A stretch of 6,350 nt of DNA from Actinomycetota bacterium (GCA_009700405.1 WLMD01000095.1:1-6350), one strand, 5' to 3'; counted from the stretch's first letter, positions 1 to 5,680 are shown. Notes: generated by a model from the sequence alone, not told the origin. Made by a program: numbers and translations.

Positions 1-1
1 A

Positions 2-271
2 AGGCCCGAAGTCGCCAGAGAACTGCATGACATAGGCATTTTGACTCATGATGAAATTTGGTGCGATGTTCCTTTGTCTGTTGCTCGCCAAAGGTTTGAG
101 AGTCGCGCACTCGAACGTCATTGGATTCATTCAGAAAGTCCTGGCTCGACAGAATCGGATTGGGAAATGTGGGAAGGAATCGCTCAGCCACTTGGGCTCG
201 GGACCGTCCATCGTGTAGATATGACTAAGCCCGTAGACATCCAAAACTTGATACATGCCCTCGGAAAATAG
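2..271 (+). CDS. C-terminal part of a probable P-loop kinase-like protein (5' end outside window)
   Basis: The frame is open from the first bases of the window, without a stop, to TAG at 269-271, so this is the last 89 codons of a longer gene. A TTG at 41 is an internal Leu in this reading, not a start. The visible protein has the look of the C-terminal part of small P-loop kinases (AAA_33 or shikimate/gluconate-kinase-like). There is a hydrophobic/acidic strand 'IWCDVPLSVARQRFESR', where a phosphate-donor lid normally begins, with spaced Arg residues and a His (RxxxRxxxxRHWIH). A short strand 'VHRVDMTKPVD' follows, and then a final helix; this matches the usual 'vDTt.p..' ending. Walker A would lie upstream and cannot be seen, so the family call is an inference. 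No partner gene follows on this strand; the next gene is convergent. Confidence 0.6.
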   Translation, partial: RPEVARELHDIGILTHDEIWCDVPLSVARQRFESRALERHWIHSESPGSTESDWEMWEGIAQPLGLGTVHRVDMTKPVDIQNLIHALGK

Positions 272-416
272 CCTCATGCCACAGACCTGTCCAAACACAT
301 CCCGTTACAGGGTGATCGTTTATGACGCAAGAACTCCCGGTAACAGGATGTGCGCTGAGTGGTTCTAATGTTTCCGGGAAACTACCCGACTTCTGGTGGG
401 TTGTGAGGAGTTCGAA
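272..416. other. Non-coding gap between convergent genes, with imperfect inverted repeats
   Basis: This is 145 bases between two converging stop codons, with no credible ORF. It contains several possible stems. GAACTCC (331-337) pairs with GGAGTTC (407-413). TCCCGG (335-340) pairs with CCGGGA (374-379), competing with the first stem. GTTTC (370-374) pairs with GAAAC (378-382) around a CGG loop. ACCC (384-387) pairs with GGGT (398-401). CCCGTTACAGG (301-311) is an imperfect inverted copy of CCGGTAACAGG (337-347). No stem is followed by a good T-tract on either strand, so a classical intrinsic terminator is not evident. The gap may hold a weak bidirectional terminator or a structured RNA. I cannot assign it to a known RNA family. 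Confidence 0.3.
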
Positions 417-1007
417 CTAAAGTCCTGCGCTCTCTAACCATAAATCGGCCATGAGTTGATGTCCCAATACCGTTGGGTGGATTCCATCTTCTGCAAGGGC
501 AACCATTGAAAGCTCTTTTGCCTTAGCGGTGAAGAACGTATCAAAGGGCACTAACTTCGCGCCAAACTCTTTAGCCATCTGATGTACTACTGCGATTTTA
601 GGATCTAAATCTTCTCGCCATGTTTTCATCTCATCTTGAACCTCAAGCAAGAATGGCTCGCATAGAACCAATTCAGGATCGCCATGTGCAGCAGTGGCTC
701 TCAAGACTCGACGGTAGCGATCTTCGAAATCCTCAATGGTCGTCACTTCATTGTCATCGTATCGACGCCATGTGTCGTTGATGCCAATAGCAACTGAGAC
801 CAAGGTTGGGTTGTGGGCTAAGACATCGGTTTCCCAGCGAGCTTCCAGATCAATCAGGCGATGACCACTGGTGCCGACGTTAATGATCTTTCCGGGCAAT
901 CGTCCAGAGTTGGCAATATTGAATACGTACCCATCGCCAAATGGTGGAGCAACTTCGCGGCCGCAATCGGTGACGCTATCGCCTATAAATACAGTGGTCT
1001 GTGACAT
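417..1007 (-). CDS. SGNH/GDSL-family hydrolase (esterase/lipase-like)
   Basis: The protein is 196 aa with the block architecture of SGNH hydrolases. Block I is 'FIGDSVTD' with nucleophile Ser11. Block II is 'NVGTSG', with an oxyanion-hole Gly (near residues 45-48). Block III is 'GIND' with Asn77. Block V is 'EDGIHPT' with Asp174 and His177 as the rest of the catalytic triad. There is no signal peptide or membrane segment, so it is probably a cytoplasmic esterase, thioesterase or carbohydrate deacetylase. The substrate cannot be read from the sequence. Two ATGs lie close together (1011-1013 and 1005-1007). The inner one is chosen because AAGG sits 7 nt before it and TAAGGT exactly 6 nt before it, whereas both are too close to the outer ATG. 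The outer start would add Met-Pro. The gene is monocistronic in the window and diverges from the TPR gene. The length is normal for the family. Confidence 0.9.
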   Translation of the reverse strand: MSQTTVFIGDSVTDCGREVAPPFGDGYVFNIANSGRLPGKIINVGTSGHRLIDLEARWETDVLAHNPTLVSVAIGINDTWRRYDDNEVTTIEDFEDRYRRVLRATAAHGDPELVLCEPFLLEVQDEMKTWREDLDPKIAVVHQMAKEFGAKLVPFDTFFTAKAKELSMVALAEDGIHPTVLGHQLMADLWLESAGL

Positions 1008-1013
1008 GGGCAT

Positions 1014-1019
1014 ACCTTA
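1014..1019 (-). promoter_or_regulatory. Candidate -10 element (TAAGGT) 6 nt before the GDSL start
   Basis: On the minus strand TAAGGT fits the actinobacterial -10 pattern TANNNT and is followed by six bases and then ATG (1005-1007). This would put transcription initiation at or next to the start codon, giving a leaderless mRNA. No convincing -35 is seen 17-18 bp upstream. The same bases include AAGG, which could instead act as a weak SD site, so the assignment is ambiguous here. Confidence 0.35.
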
Positions 1020-1072
1020 CCCAAGAGATTTAATAGTTTTGATAAATCGGGGAATATTTGAGCCACCGTCGC

Positions 1073-1081
1073 TGTTATAAA
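1073..1081 (+). promoter_or_regulatory. Candidate extended -10 promoter (TGT-TATAAA) for the TPR gene
   Basis: TG (1073-1074), one base, then TATAAA (1076-1081) matches the extended -10 form TGnTATAAT with one mismatch. It lies in the divergent gap between the GDSL and TPR genes and predicts a transcript start near 1087-1089. That is upstream of all candidate translation starts for the TPR gene. A -35 box at normal spacing is not recognisable, as is common for extended -10 promoters. Confidence 0.4.
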
Positions 1082-1098
1082 CCTTCCCTGCATGAATT

Positions 1099-1115
1099 CC
1101 ATGGAGGCACCATGG
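1099..1115 (+). promoter_or_regulatory. GGAGG ribosome site between two CCATGG palindromes, before a short leader ORF
   Basis: Two identical self-complementary CCATGG hexamers (1099-1104 and 1110-1115) flank AGGCA. In RNA they can pair to form a 6-bp stem with a 5-nt loop. The SD sequence GGAGG (1103-1107) and the ATG at 1112 both fall inside this structure. The ATG opens only a 31-codon frame ending in TAA at 1205-1207. That frame is offset from the TPR reading frame, which has no ordinary start codon of its own in this stretch. The arrangement may be a leader ORF, the true start separated from the TPR frame by an indel, or coincidence. Confidence 0.3.
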
Positions 1116-1248
1116 CATTTCCTGTACGGGAGATGGAGTCGGTATTTCCACTAACCAGAATGCAGCTCACGAGCACAACCACGAAGAACATCTATGGGAG
1201 ACGTTAAAGAGTTCTGAAGGACTGGAAAAAGCCAGCGTACTTGCTGAA

Positions 1249-2073
1249 TTGGCACACAGTGCAATGCATAGACAAGACTGGAAGGAGGCCCTCGCATTTT
1301 CTGAAACTTCAATTGATGTATTCCTTTCTCTGACGGAAATTTACGATCAGAACGACCTAGCGCAGGTCTATTTAGGAATGGCATTTGCCTTACACAAGCT
1401 CGATAGGAATCTTGAGGCAGTGGTAAAGGCGCAAGAAGCGTGTGCACTTTATGCCGAGATTGATTCATCGCGCCTTCTTATGGCCAAACGAAACCTAGGT
1501 GTCTTCCTGAAAGAGGCTGGGCAGTTTGAGGAGGCTGCGCAATCCTTCAGAGAAATCATCGCAACTCGGCCAATCGATGATGAAGAGATTTTCTTGGGTA
1601 AAGATCTCTACAACCTTGGCAACGCTCTCGAAGAACTTGGGCAGTATCAAGAGGCAATTGAACTGCTGACACAAGCACGGCCGATAGCAAAATCGCATAG
1701 TGCCGTAGGTTTAACACTTCTATGTGATGTCTCCCTTGCTAAGAGCTACTTAAAAACTGAGCAGATTGACCAGGCAATTTCAACGGCCACCTTGGCTGTT
1801 GAAGAAGCAACCTTGGCTCAGAATCACGGTTTGGTCATGGAATCTTTGACAGTGCGTGCTCGCGGGTATTTGGCGCAAAGAAACTTTGATCACGCTCTCT
1901 TTGACCTTAAAGGCGGGAAGGATCTCTACATCAAGAACGAGAGCGACCCAAGGTGGGCGTTAGTGATTGATGCCGAGTCAGTTATCGCCGAGATATTTGA
2001 GATTCAAGGCGACGAGGAACGTGCGAAAGAAACGCGTTCGCGAATCGCCCTGATAACAGAAAACTCAATGTAG
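1249..2073 (+). CDS. TPR-repeat protein (true N-terminus uncertain, probably upstream)
   Basis: From the TTG at 1249 the frame encodes 274 aa, almost wholly helical TPR repeats. By eye, helix pairs start near residues 1, 40, 75, 120, 150, 195 and 235, with clear TPR signatures such as 'LGVFLKEAGQFEEAAQSF' and 'LGNALEELGQYQEAIELL'. TPR proteins are usually scaffolds for protein-protein contact. No catalytic domain, signal peptide or membrane helix is seen, so the role is unknown and the location probably cytosolic. The TTG is the first ATG/GTG/TTG in the frame, but it lies inside helix A of the first repeat and has no SD site. The frame stays open upstream to the stop at 1093-1095, and its translation ('HNHEEHLWETLKSSEGLEKASV') looks like genuine coding sequence. 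The real protein therefore probably begins near 1112-1190, by an unusual ATT start (1144) or after a frameshift. Downstream is a strong terminator. Confidence 0.85.
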   Translation: MAHSAMHRQDWKEALAFSETSIDVFLSLTEIYDQNDLAQVYLGMAFALHKLDRNLEAVVKAQEACALYAEIDSSRLLMAKRNLGVFLKEAGQFEEAAQSFREIIATRPIDDEEIFLGKDLYNLGNALEELGQYQEAIELLTQARPIAKSHSAVGLTLLCDVSLAKSYLKTEQIDQAISTATLAVEEATLAQNHGLVMESLTVRARGYLAQRNFDHALFDLKGGKDLYIKNESDPRWALVIDAESVIAEIFEIQGDEERAKETRSRIALITENSM

Positions 2074-2107
2074 TCCGCAGAGCTGAGTTAATTGTTGGGA
2101 AATCGAA

Positions 2108-2157
2108 ATAAAAGGCAGGAACCTCAGCGAGATAATCGAGAGGTTCCTGCCTTTTAT
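2108..2157. terminator. Strong bidirectional intrinsic terminator
   Basis: AAAAGGCAGGAACCTC (2110-2125) is the exact reverse complement of GAGGTTCCTGCCTTTT (2140-2155). T-A and A-T pairs extend the stem to 2108-2157, giving 18 bp. The loop can itself pair CGA (2128-2130) with TCG (2136-2138). The GC-rich core flanked by A-runs and T-runs gives a U-tract on both strands. It lies between the converging stops of the TPR gene (2073) and ridA (2178), so it can end transcripts from both sides. Confidence 0.93.
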
Positions 2158-2177
2158 CGAGTAATACAGTAAAGAAC

Positions 2178-2555
2178 TTAGAGAGCTACTACAAAATCAA
2201 TCTCAACGAGTATGCCGTTTAAGTCTGATCCCACAGTTGTGCGTACTGGATATGGCGCAGTGAAGAATTCGCTGTAAGCAGCGTCGTATTCTTTGAAATC
2301 GCGAAGCACTTCTTGAAGGTGAGTAGTTACTTTAACTACCTGGCTAAATGTTGCGCCCTTGGCATCTAGAACCTTTTGCAGGTTTCTCAGCGTCTGACGA
2401 GTTTGCTCGCCAACTCCGCCTTCGACAATCTTTCCTGTTACAGGATCAGCTGGACCCATTCCGCAGGTATACAAGAATCCATGAGCTACTACTCCATGGG
2501 AATAAGTACCTCCAGGTGGTGGCGCGCCTACTGCGTTGACGTGTTCCATTCTCAT
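2178..2555 (-). CDS. ridA: RidA/YjgF-family enamine/imine deaminase
   Basis: The protein is 125 aa, the normal RidA length, and covers the whole family fold. Y18 ('GTYSHG'), R105 ('YPVRTTVG') and E118 ('VEID') correspond to the Tyr17, Arg105 and Glu120 active-site positions of enterobacterial RidA. Arg105 is the hallmark of deaminase-competent members. RidA forms trimers and hydrolyses reactive 2-aminoacrylate and related imines, made by PLP-dependent dehydratases, to 2-ketoacids and ammonia. Two positions differ from the archetype: the usual SGQ is CGM (Cys31 for Ser30), and the usual Asn of 'FxxxN' is Asp91. The gene lies 24 nt behind the PLP enzyme gene on the same strand, probably co-transcribed, which fits removal of that enzyme's product. 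ATG 2553-2555 is preferred because AAGG ends 6 nt before it; an inner ATG (2547-2549) is possible. A terminator follows. Confidence 0.93.
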   Translation of the reverse strand: MRMEHVNAVGAPPPGGTYSHGVVAHGFLYTCGMGPADPVTGKIVEGGVGEQTRQTLRNLQKVLDAKGATFSQVVKVTTHLQEVLRDFKEYDAAYSEFFTAPYPVRTTVGSDLNGILVEIDFVVAL

Positions 2556-2559
2556 TACT

Positions 2560-2565
2560 TCCCTT
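2560..2565 (-). promoter_or_regulatory. Ribosome binding site of ridA
   Basis: AAGGGA on the minus strand lies in the 24-nt gap after the stop of the upstream PLP enzyme gene. Its AAGG part is 6 nt from ATG 2553-2555 and 12 nt from the alternative inner ATG, which supports the outer start. It indicates independent ribosome loading within a shared transcript. Confidence 0.65.
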
Positions 2566-2579
2566 CGGGTAGATTTCTC

Positions 2580-3827
2580 TTAGAAGAATGTGTGTATGCA
2601 ATCAATGACATCATATTGAGCATTGACGATTGGCAACAGACGCCATTTATCAAAGTTGGTGCAGGGGTGAGTGATGCCGCAGCCGATGATGTCCCCCACC
2701 GAGAGTCCTGGTTGGGTGACATTCATATATGCATGCTGGTCATTGAGCTTTTCAATAGTGGCTGCATAATTGGTCACCTCGCCTATATAGCGCTTGATGG
2801 GAGATGGATTATTGACATCATTTCCTGCATCACGTTTTCCGAAGTTAAGAATTGCAAGGTTGCTCTCTGGAATGCTCAATACGCGTGACCATATTTCCAT
2901 CGCAGGGCGGAGGCGCTTTTCTTCAGGTTCCCCAACAAAGGGGTTAGATTTTTCGTACCCGATGAGGTCATTAGTAATGTAGGCGCCACTTCTTAAAACA
3001 ATGCGCGATGGACCCTTGAACTCTGAGAACTCCTCAACGACGTAGTCGAAGAATGAGGTTCCGCCAGCGGAAAGAATAATCTCTTGATTTCCCAAGTAGG
3101 GGGCAACAATCTGCGCCGCAGCCACAATCTTGCGCAATAGATTTCGGACCGGATCTACTTCTTTCGGGATGCGGTCTATGCCAGCGAAGGCGCCTTCAAA
3201 ACCTGTGACTCCACGAATCTTAAACCTTGAATCCTTCTGTATCTCCTCAACTAATTCTTTGACGCCCTCGAGGGTGCGAATTCCGGCCCTGCCATTGGTA
3301 TCTCCTATTTCAAGAAAGACATCGAGCCTTGCGTGAGGCATACCAACAATTGCATCCTTAGCGATTTTGAAACCAACAAGAGAGTCAAGGTAGAAGAAGA
3401 TTTCAACCCCGTCGACTCCGTTTCGCTTTGCGATATCTGCAATTGAGGTGGGCTCGACAACTTCGTTTGCAATAAATATTCTCTTAAAACCAAAATCCAA
3501 GAAGACATTTGCTTGAAAGTAATTGGCAACGGTGAGTGCCCAAGCGCCCGCATTTGCTTGACGTTGAACAAGTTGTGGTGCCATTGGCGTCTTTGCGTGG
3601 GGCGCAAACAAAACATTGAGGCCTTTGCAATAGCTGGCAAGGAGATCAATGTTGTGGTTAAGGGCGCTTTCCTTCAGGGCCATAACTGGAAACTGAAAGC
3701 CTGAGGTAAAAAGATTGGGCTTGGAGGCAAGGAATTTCTCAATTGTTTGCCCATGGGCGGCTATCGGAAAGCCCTTATGACGAGCAGATATCACTTCCTG
3801 CCCCAGTTGAAGCAGCTGTGAATTCAC
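2580..3827 (-). CDS. PLP-dependent D-serine dehydratase / D-threonine aldolase-like amino acid deaminase
   Basis: The protein is 415 aa with an alanine-racemase-type N-terminal barrel (fold type III, about residues 45-290) and a C-terminal D-serine-dehydratase-like domain (about 300-405). Lys79 in 'PHAKTPMAPQ' is the expected PLP Schiff-base lysine; the motif resembles the 'HxKTxMxPQ' form of bacterial 'amino acid deaminases' more than the HxKTHK form of yeast DSD1. 'EIGDTNGRAG' and 'SAGGTSFFDY' fit the PLP-phosphate-binding loops. His387 and Cys389 in 'THPCTNFDKW' match the His-x-Cys zinc pair known from eukaryotic D-serine dehydratase. The likely reaction is deamination of D-Ser, D-Thr or a related beta-hydroxy D-amino acid; aldol cleavage is an alternative, and the exact substrate is unknown. 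The downstream ridA supports a dehydratase, because its enamine product is RidA's substrate. GTG 3825-3827 is the first start after an in-frame stop (3837-3839). There is no SD site, but TAGCGT lies 6 nt before it. Confidence 0.9.
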   Translation of the reverse strand: MNSQLLQLGQEVISARHKGFPIAAHGQTIEKFLASKPNLFTSGFQFPVMALKESALNHNIDLLASYCKGLNVLFAPHAKTPMAPQLVQRQANAGAWALTVANYFQANVFLDFGFKRIFIANEVVEPTSIADIAKRNGVDGVEIFFYLDSLVGFKIAKDAIVGMPHARLDVFLEIGDTNGRAGIRTLEGVKELVEEIQKDSRFKIRGVTGFEGAFAGIDRIPKEVDPVRNLLRKIVAAAQIVAPYLGNQEIILSAGGTSFFDYVVEEFSEFKGPSRIVLRSGAYITNDLIGYEKSNPFVGEPEEKRLRPAMEIWSRVLSIPESNLAILNFGKRDAGNDVNNPSPIKRYIGEVTNYAATIEKLNDQHAYMNVTQPGLSVGDIIGCGITHPCTNFDKWRLLPIVNAQYDVIDCIHTFF

Positions 3828-3833
3828 GCTCGA

Positions 3834-3839
3834 ACGCTA
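3834..3839 (-). promoter_or_regulatory. Candidate -10 element (TAGCGT) 6 nt before the PLP enzyme start
   Basis: On the minus strand TAGCGT, then six bases, then GTG. It fits TANNNT at the spacing expected for a leaderless transcript starting at the GTG. No SD site is present in front of this GTG, and no clear -35 is seen. It would drive the PLP enzyme-ridA pair. Confidence 0.35.
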
Positions 3840-3880
3840 CCAACAACGCCTCACAAGAGCGAGGAAATGGGTCTGGATAT

Positions 3881-3895
3881 TTCACACTGTAAGAA
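3881..3895. promoter_or_regulatory. Candidate operator dyad TTC-N2-AC-N-GT-N2-GAA
   Basis: In the divergent gap between the PLP enzyme gene and the MpaB-like gene, TTCACACTGTAAGAA has two-fold symmetry at ten of its fourteen paired positions, centred on 3888. It lies 15 bp upstream of the proposed -10 of the plus-strand gene. A dyad here could bind a dimeric regulator acting on either or both genes. One weak copy in a short gap could also be chance. Confidence 0.25.
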
Positions 3896-3909
3896 TCCCC
3901 GAACCTCTC

Positions 3910-3915
3910 TACACT
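3910..3915 (+). promoter_or_regulatory. Candidate -10 element (TACACT) 6 nt before the MpaB-like start
   Basis: TACACT fits TANNNT and is followed by TTCTTC and then GTG (3922), the spacing expected for a leaderless mRNA. The pyrimidine-rich stretch upstream of this GTG has no SD sequence, so SD-led initiation is unlikely. No good -35 is visible at 17-18 bp. Confidence 0.4.
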
Positions 3916-3921
3916 TTCTTC

Positions 3922-4851
3922 GTGCGAAAACTCCATGAATCCCCCTTAATCAAGAAGGTCAGCGCCAATTTCGCTGACATGTTTCGCGAAGCTGTTTCTG
4001 GGCATAAAGATGGCAAGCCTGACTGGGTCAAGAGCATCGAAAGTGGCGATGCCGGACTCTTTAAAGAAGATGGTGCGGTCTGGCAGGTTCATGGATCTGC
4101 TGCAACGTTAGTTGGTGGAATACGTGCCTTGTTATTGCAGGCGGCTCACCCGGCACCGCTAAGTGGCGTTGCTCAACATTCGCGCTATGAGAGTGATCCA
4201 TTGGGACGCCTTGCAGGAACGACGCGATGGCTAACGATTACAACCTTTGGTTCTACCGAGGCAATCGCTAAAGAGGCTGCCCGTGTAAACACCATGCACT
4301 CTGGTGTTTCAGGTGAGTACACAAAGAAAGATGGTGCCCACTCGCATTATCGTGCGGCTGACCCACGCTTCTTACTCTGGGTGCATTGCGCCTTTACCGA
4401 TTCATTCTTGAAGGCCCACCAAAGTCTTGGATACTCAATCACCGATGGCGCAGATGAGTACGTGAAGGATTGGGCAAAGAGTGCGATTCCGCTTGGACTA
4501 ACGAATGCGCCATTGAGCGTTGCCGAACTTGAGGCATGCATGGATGACTTCCGAGTTAACGATTTGGCACATTCTGCGCCGACTAATGATGTGGTTCGTT
4601 TCATTTTGAATCCACCATTTGGTCGCGCCGCAATGATCTTCTACGGAGTGCTTGCGAAAGCCGCCATCTGTACTTTGCACGATAACGAACTTGCGATCCT
4701 TGAACTCAAACGCCCACGCAAGATTTGGTTAAAGATTGCTCGAGCAATGCTCAATGTATTTACAGCAGTGCTTGGATCAGAATCCCCTAGCCAACATGTT
4801 GCTCGTGAGCGACTAGCTGGATTAGCGCAATCCTCACCTGTCACCATCTAG
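3922..4851 (+). CDS. DUF2236 / MpaB-Lcp family oxygenase-like protein
   Basis: The protein is 309 aa and its core (about 55-260) matches the DUF2236 family (MpaB/latex-clearing-protein catalytic domain). Landmarks are 'LLLQAAHPAPLSGVAQHS' with His76 and His86, 'DPLGRLAGTTRWL', 'VNTMHSGVSG' with His126, and 'LLWVHCAFTDSFL' with His155. Lcp members bind heme b and cleave polyisoprene oxidatively. Many actinobacterial paralogues have no known substrate, so neither heme binding nor an oxygenase role is proven here. The protein is helix-rich with no signal peptide, so it is probably cytosolic or membrane-associated; Lcp itself is secreted. GTG 3922 is used because no other start lies upstream in frame before the stop at 3808-3810. 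It has no SD site. The gene is divergent from the PLP enzyme gene and convergent with dppA: the two stop codons share CTAG (4848-4851), leaving no room for a terminator. Confidence 0.88.
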   Translation: MRKLHESPLIKKVSANFADMFREAVSGHKDGKPDWVKSIESGDAGLFKEDGAVWQVHGSAATLVGGIRALLLQAAHPAPLSGVAQHSRYESDPLGRLAGTTRWLTITTFGSTEAIAKEAARVNTMHSGVSGEYTKKDGAHSHYRAADPRFLLWVHCAFTDSFLKAHQSLGYSITDGADEYVKDWAKSAIPLGLTNAPLSVAELEACMDDFRVNDLAHSAPTNDVVRFILNPPFGRAAMIFYGVLAKAAICTLHDNELAILELKRPRKIWLKIARAMLNVFTAVLGSESPSQHVARERLAGLAQSSPVTI

Positions 4852-5675
4852 CCGAATCGAGGCTCAATTCCTGCTGCAACAAGAGTTGATACTGCTCCAA
4901 AGCAACGGAATGCTTCCTCCATTGTTGGCAAGGTAAAGCTGACTTCGCGGTCTCCTGTTTTCTTAACTCCTGGAATATGGCACGCAGCTATTACCGGTTG
5001 AGTTGAATCAAATTGGATGCGGTAAGTAAACGGACCTTGTGGTGGTTCTACAGGAATGATCTTTGCAATGGAGTTTTTCGCCGCTTCTTCAATCATCGGC
5101 ATGGTCACCTCTGGAGTAAGGCAAATTGCCGTGTAGCGATCTACGCATTTCTTGACTGCAACCCCATGTGCATTTGGTGCATAAGTCTTGGCATCAGCGA
5201 CCGTTAAGTCATCACCTGTAACTAAAACTACTGGGACTCGCAACGATGCAGCCATTTGAGTATTCATATATCCCTCACTGCACTCGACTTCGTTGAGCCA
5301 GATTCCTGTGTATGTGTTTCCGAGATAGGTATGAGAAAGGATTCCTTGCTTTCCTGCACCTGTGTGATATCCCAAGTAGGCAACGGCGTCTACACCAGAA
5401 TCAATTCCCTCAATCATGGAAAAGGTCTTGTGACGGCCTGAAAGCAATTGAGCCCTGCCATCCAAGCGATCAATAAGTAGGTTGCGCATTACATTGTGCG
5501 CTTCATTAATCACGATTTCAGTTGCTCCGCCGGCCACAAAACCTCTCACGGCAGCACTGGCTTCATCGGTCATAATCTTGCGGAAATAATCCCAGCGCGG
5601 GTTACCAGGAAGACAATCATCTGGATGGGTCACTCCAGTGACGCCTTCCATATCAATTGAAATAAGAACCTTCAT
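4848..5675 (-). CDS. dppA: DppA-type M55 D-aminopeptidase (zinc-dependent)
   Basis: The protein is 275 aa, the usual DppA length. Starting at ATG 5673-5675, the zinc-site residues fall at Asp8 and Glu10 ('SIDMEGVTG'), His60 ('NEAHN') and His104 ('GYHTGAG'), the same numbers as in Bacillus subtilis DppA. A further Glu follows at 134 (133 in Bacillus, so one residue is inserted). 'LSHTY' and 'VPVVLVTGDD' are also family hallmarks. Bacillus DppA is a cytosolic decamer that cleaves N-terminal D-Ala/Gly peptides, such as D-Ala-D-Ala, and is encoded with a dipeptide ABC importer. The same arrangement occurs here: the ABC ATPase gene ends at 5681, only 5 nt upstream. The possible GTG at 5682-5684 is rejected because the SD site would lie 2 nt from it. 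Its stop overlaps that of the convergent MpaB-like gene. The peptide substrate in this organism is unknown. Confidence 0.93.
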   Translation of the reverse strand: MKVLISIDMEGVTGVTHPDDCLPGNPRWDYFRKIMTDEASAAVRGFVAGGATEIVINEAHNVMRNLLIDRLDGRAQLLSGRHKTFSMIEGIDSGVDAVAYLGYHTGAGKQGILSHTYLGNTYTGIWLNEVECSEGYMNTQMAASLRVPVVLVTGDDLTVADAKTYAPNAHGVAVKKCVDRYTAICLTPEVTMPMIEEAAKNSIAKIIPVEPPQGPFTYRIQFDSTQPVIAACHIPGVKKTGDREVSFTLPTMEEAFRCFGAVSTLVAAGIEPRFG

Positions 5676-5680
5676 TCTCT

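Noticed and set aside
331..413. tRNA-like segment with 7-bp closing arms and a TTCGAA nearby
   Set aside because: No cloverleaf could be drawn on either strand: the T-arm, D-arm and anticodon stem do not form in the right places.
1151..1468. 105-codon minus-strand open frame opposite the TPR gene
   Set aside because: It is the antisense of clear TPR repeats, and its composition does not look like a real protein.
2376..2888. 170-codon open frame on the plus strand
   Set aside because: It lies antisense to ridA and the end of the PLP enzyme gene, both strongly supported by family motifs. Its translation has no recognisable domain and no good ribosome site.
3305..3649. 114-codon open frame on the minus strand inside the PLP enzyme gene
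   Set aside because: It is out-of-frame shadow of the PLP enzyme coding sequence, with no domain pattern.
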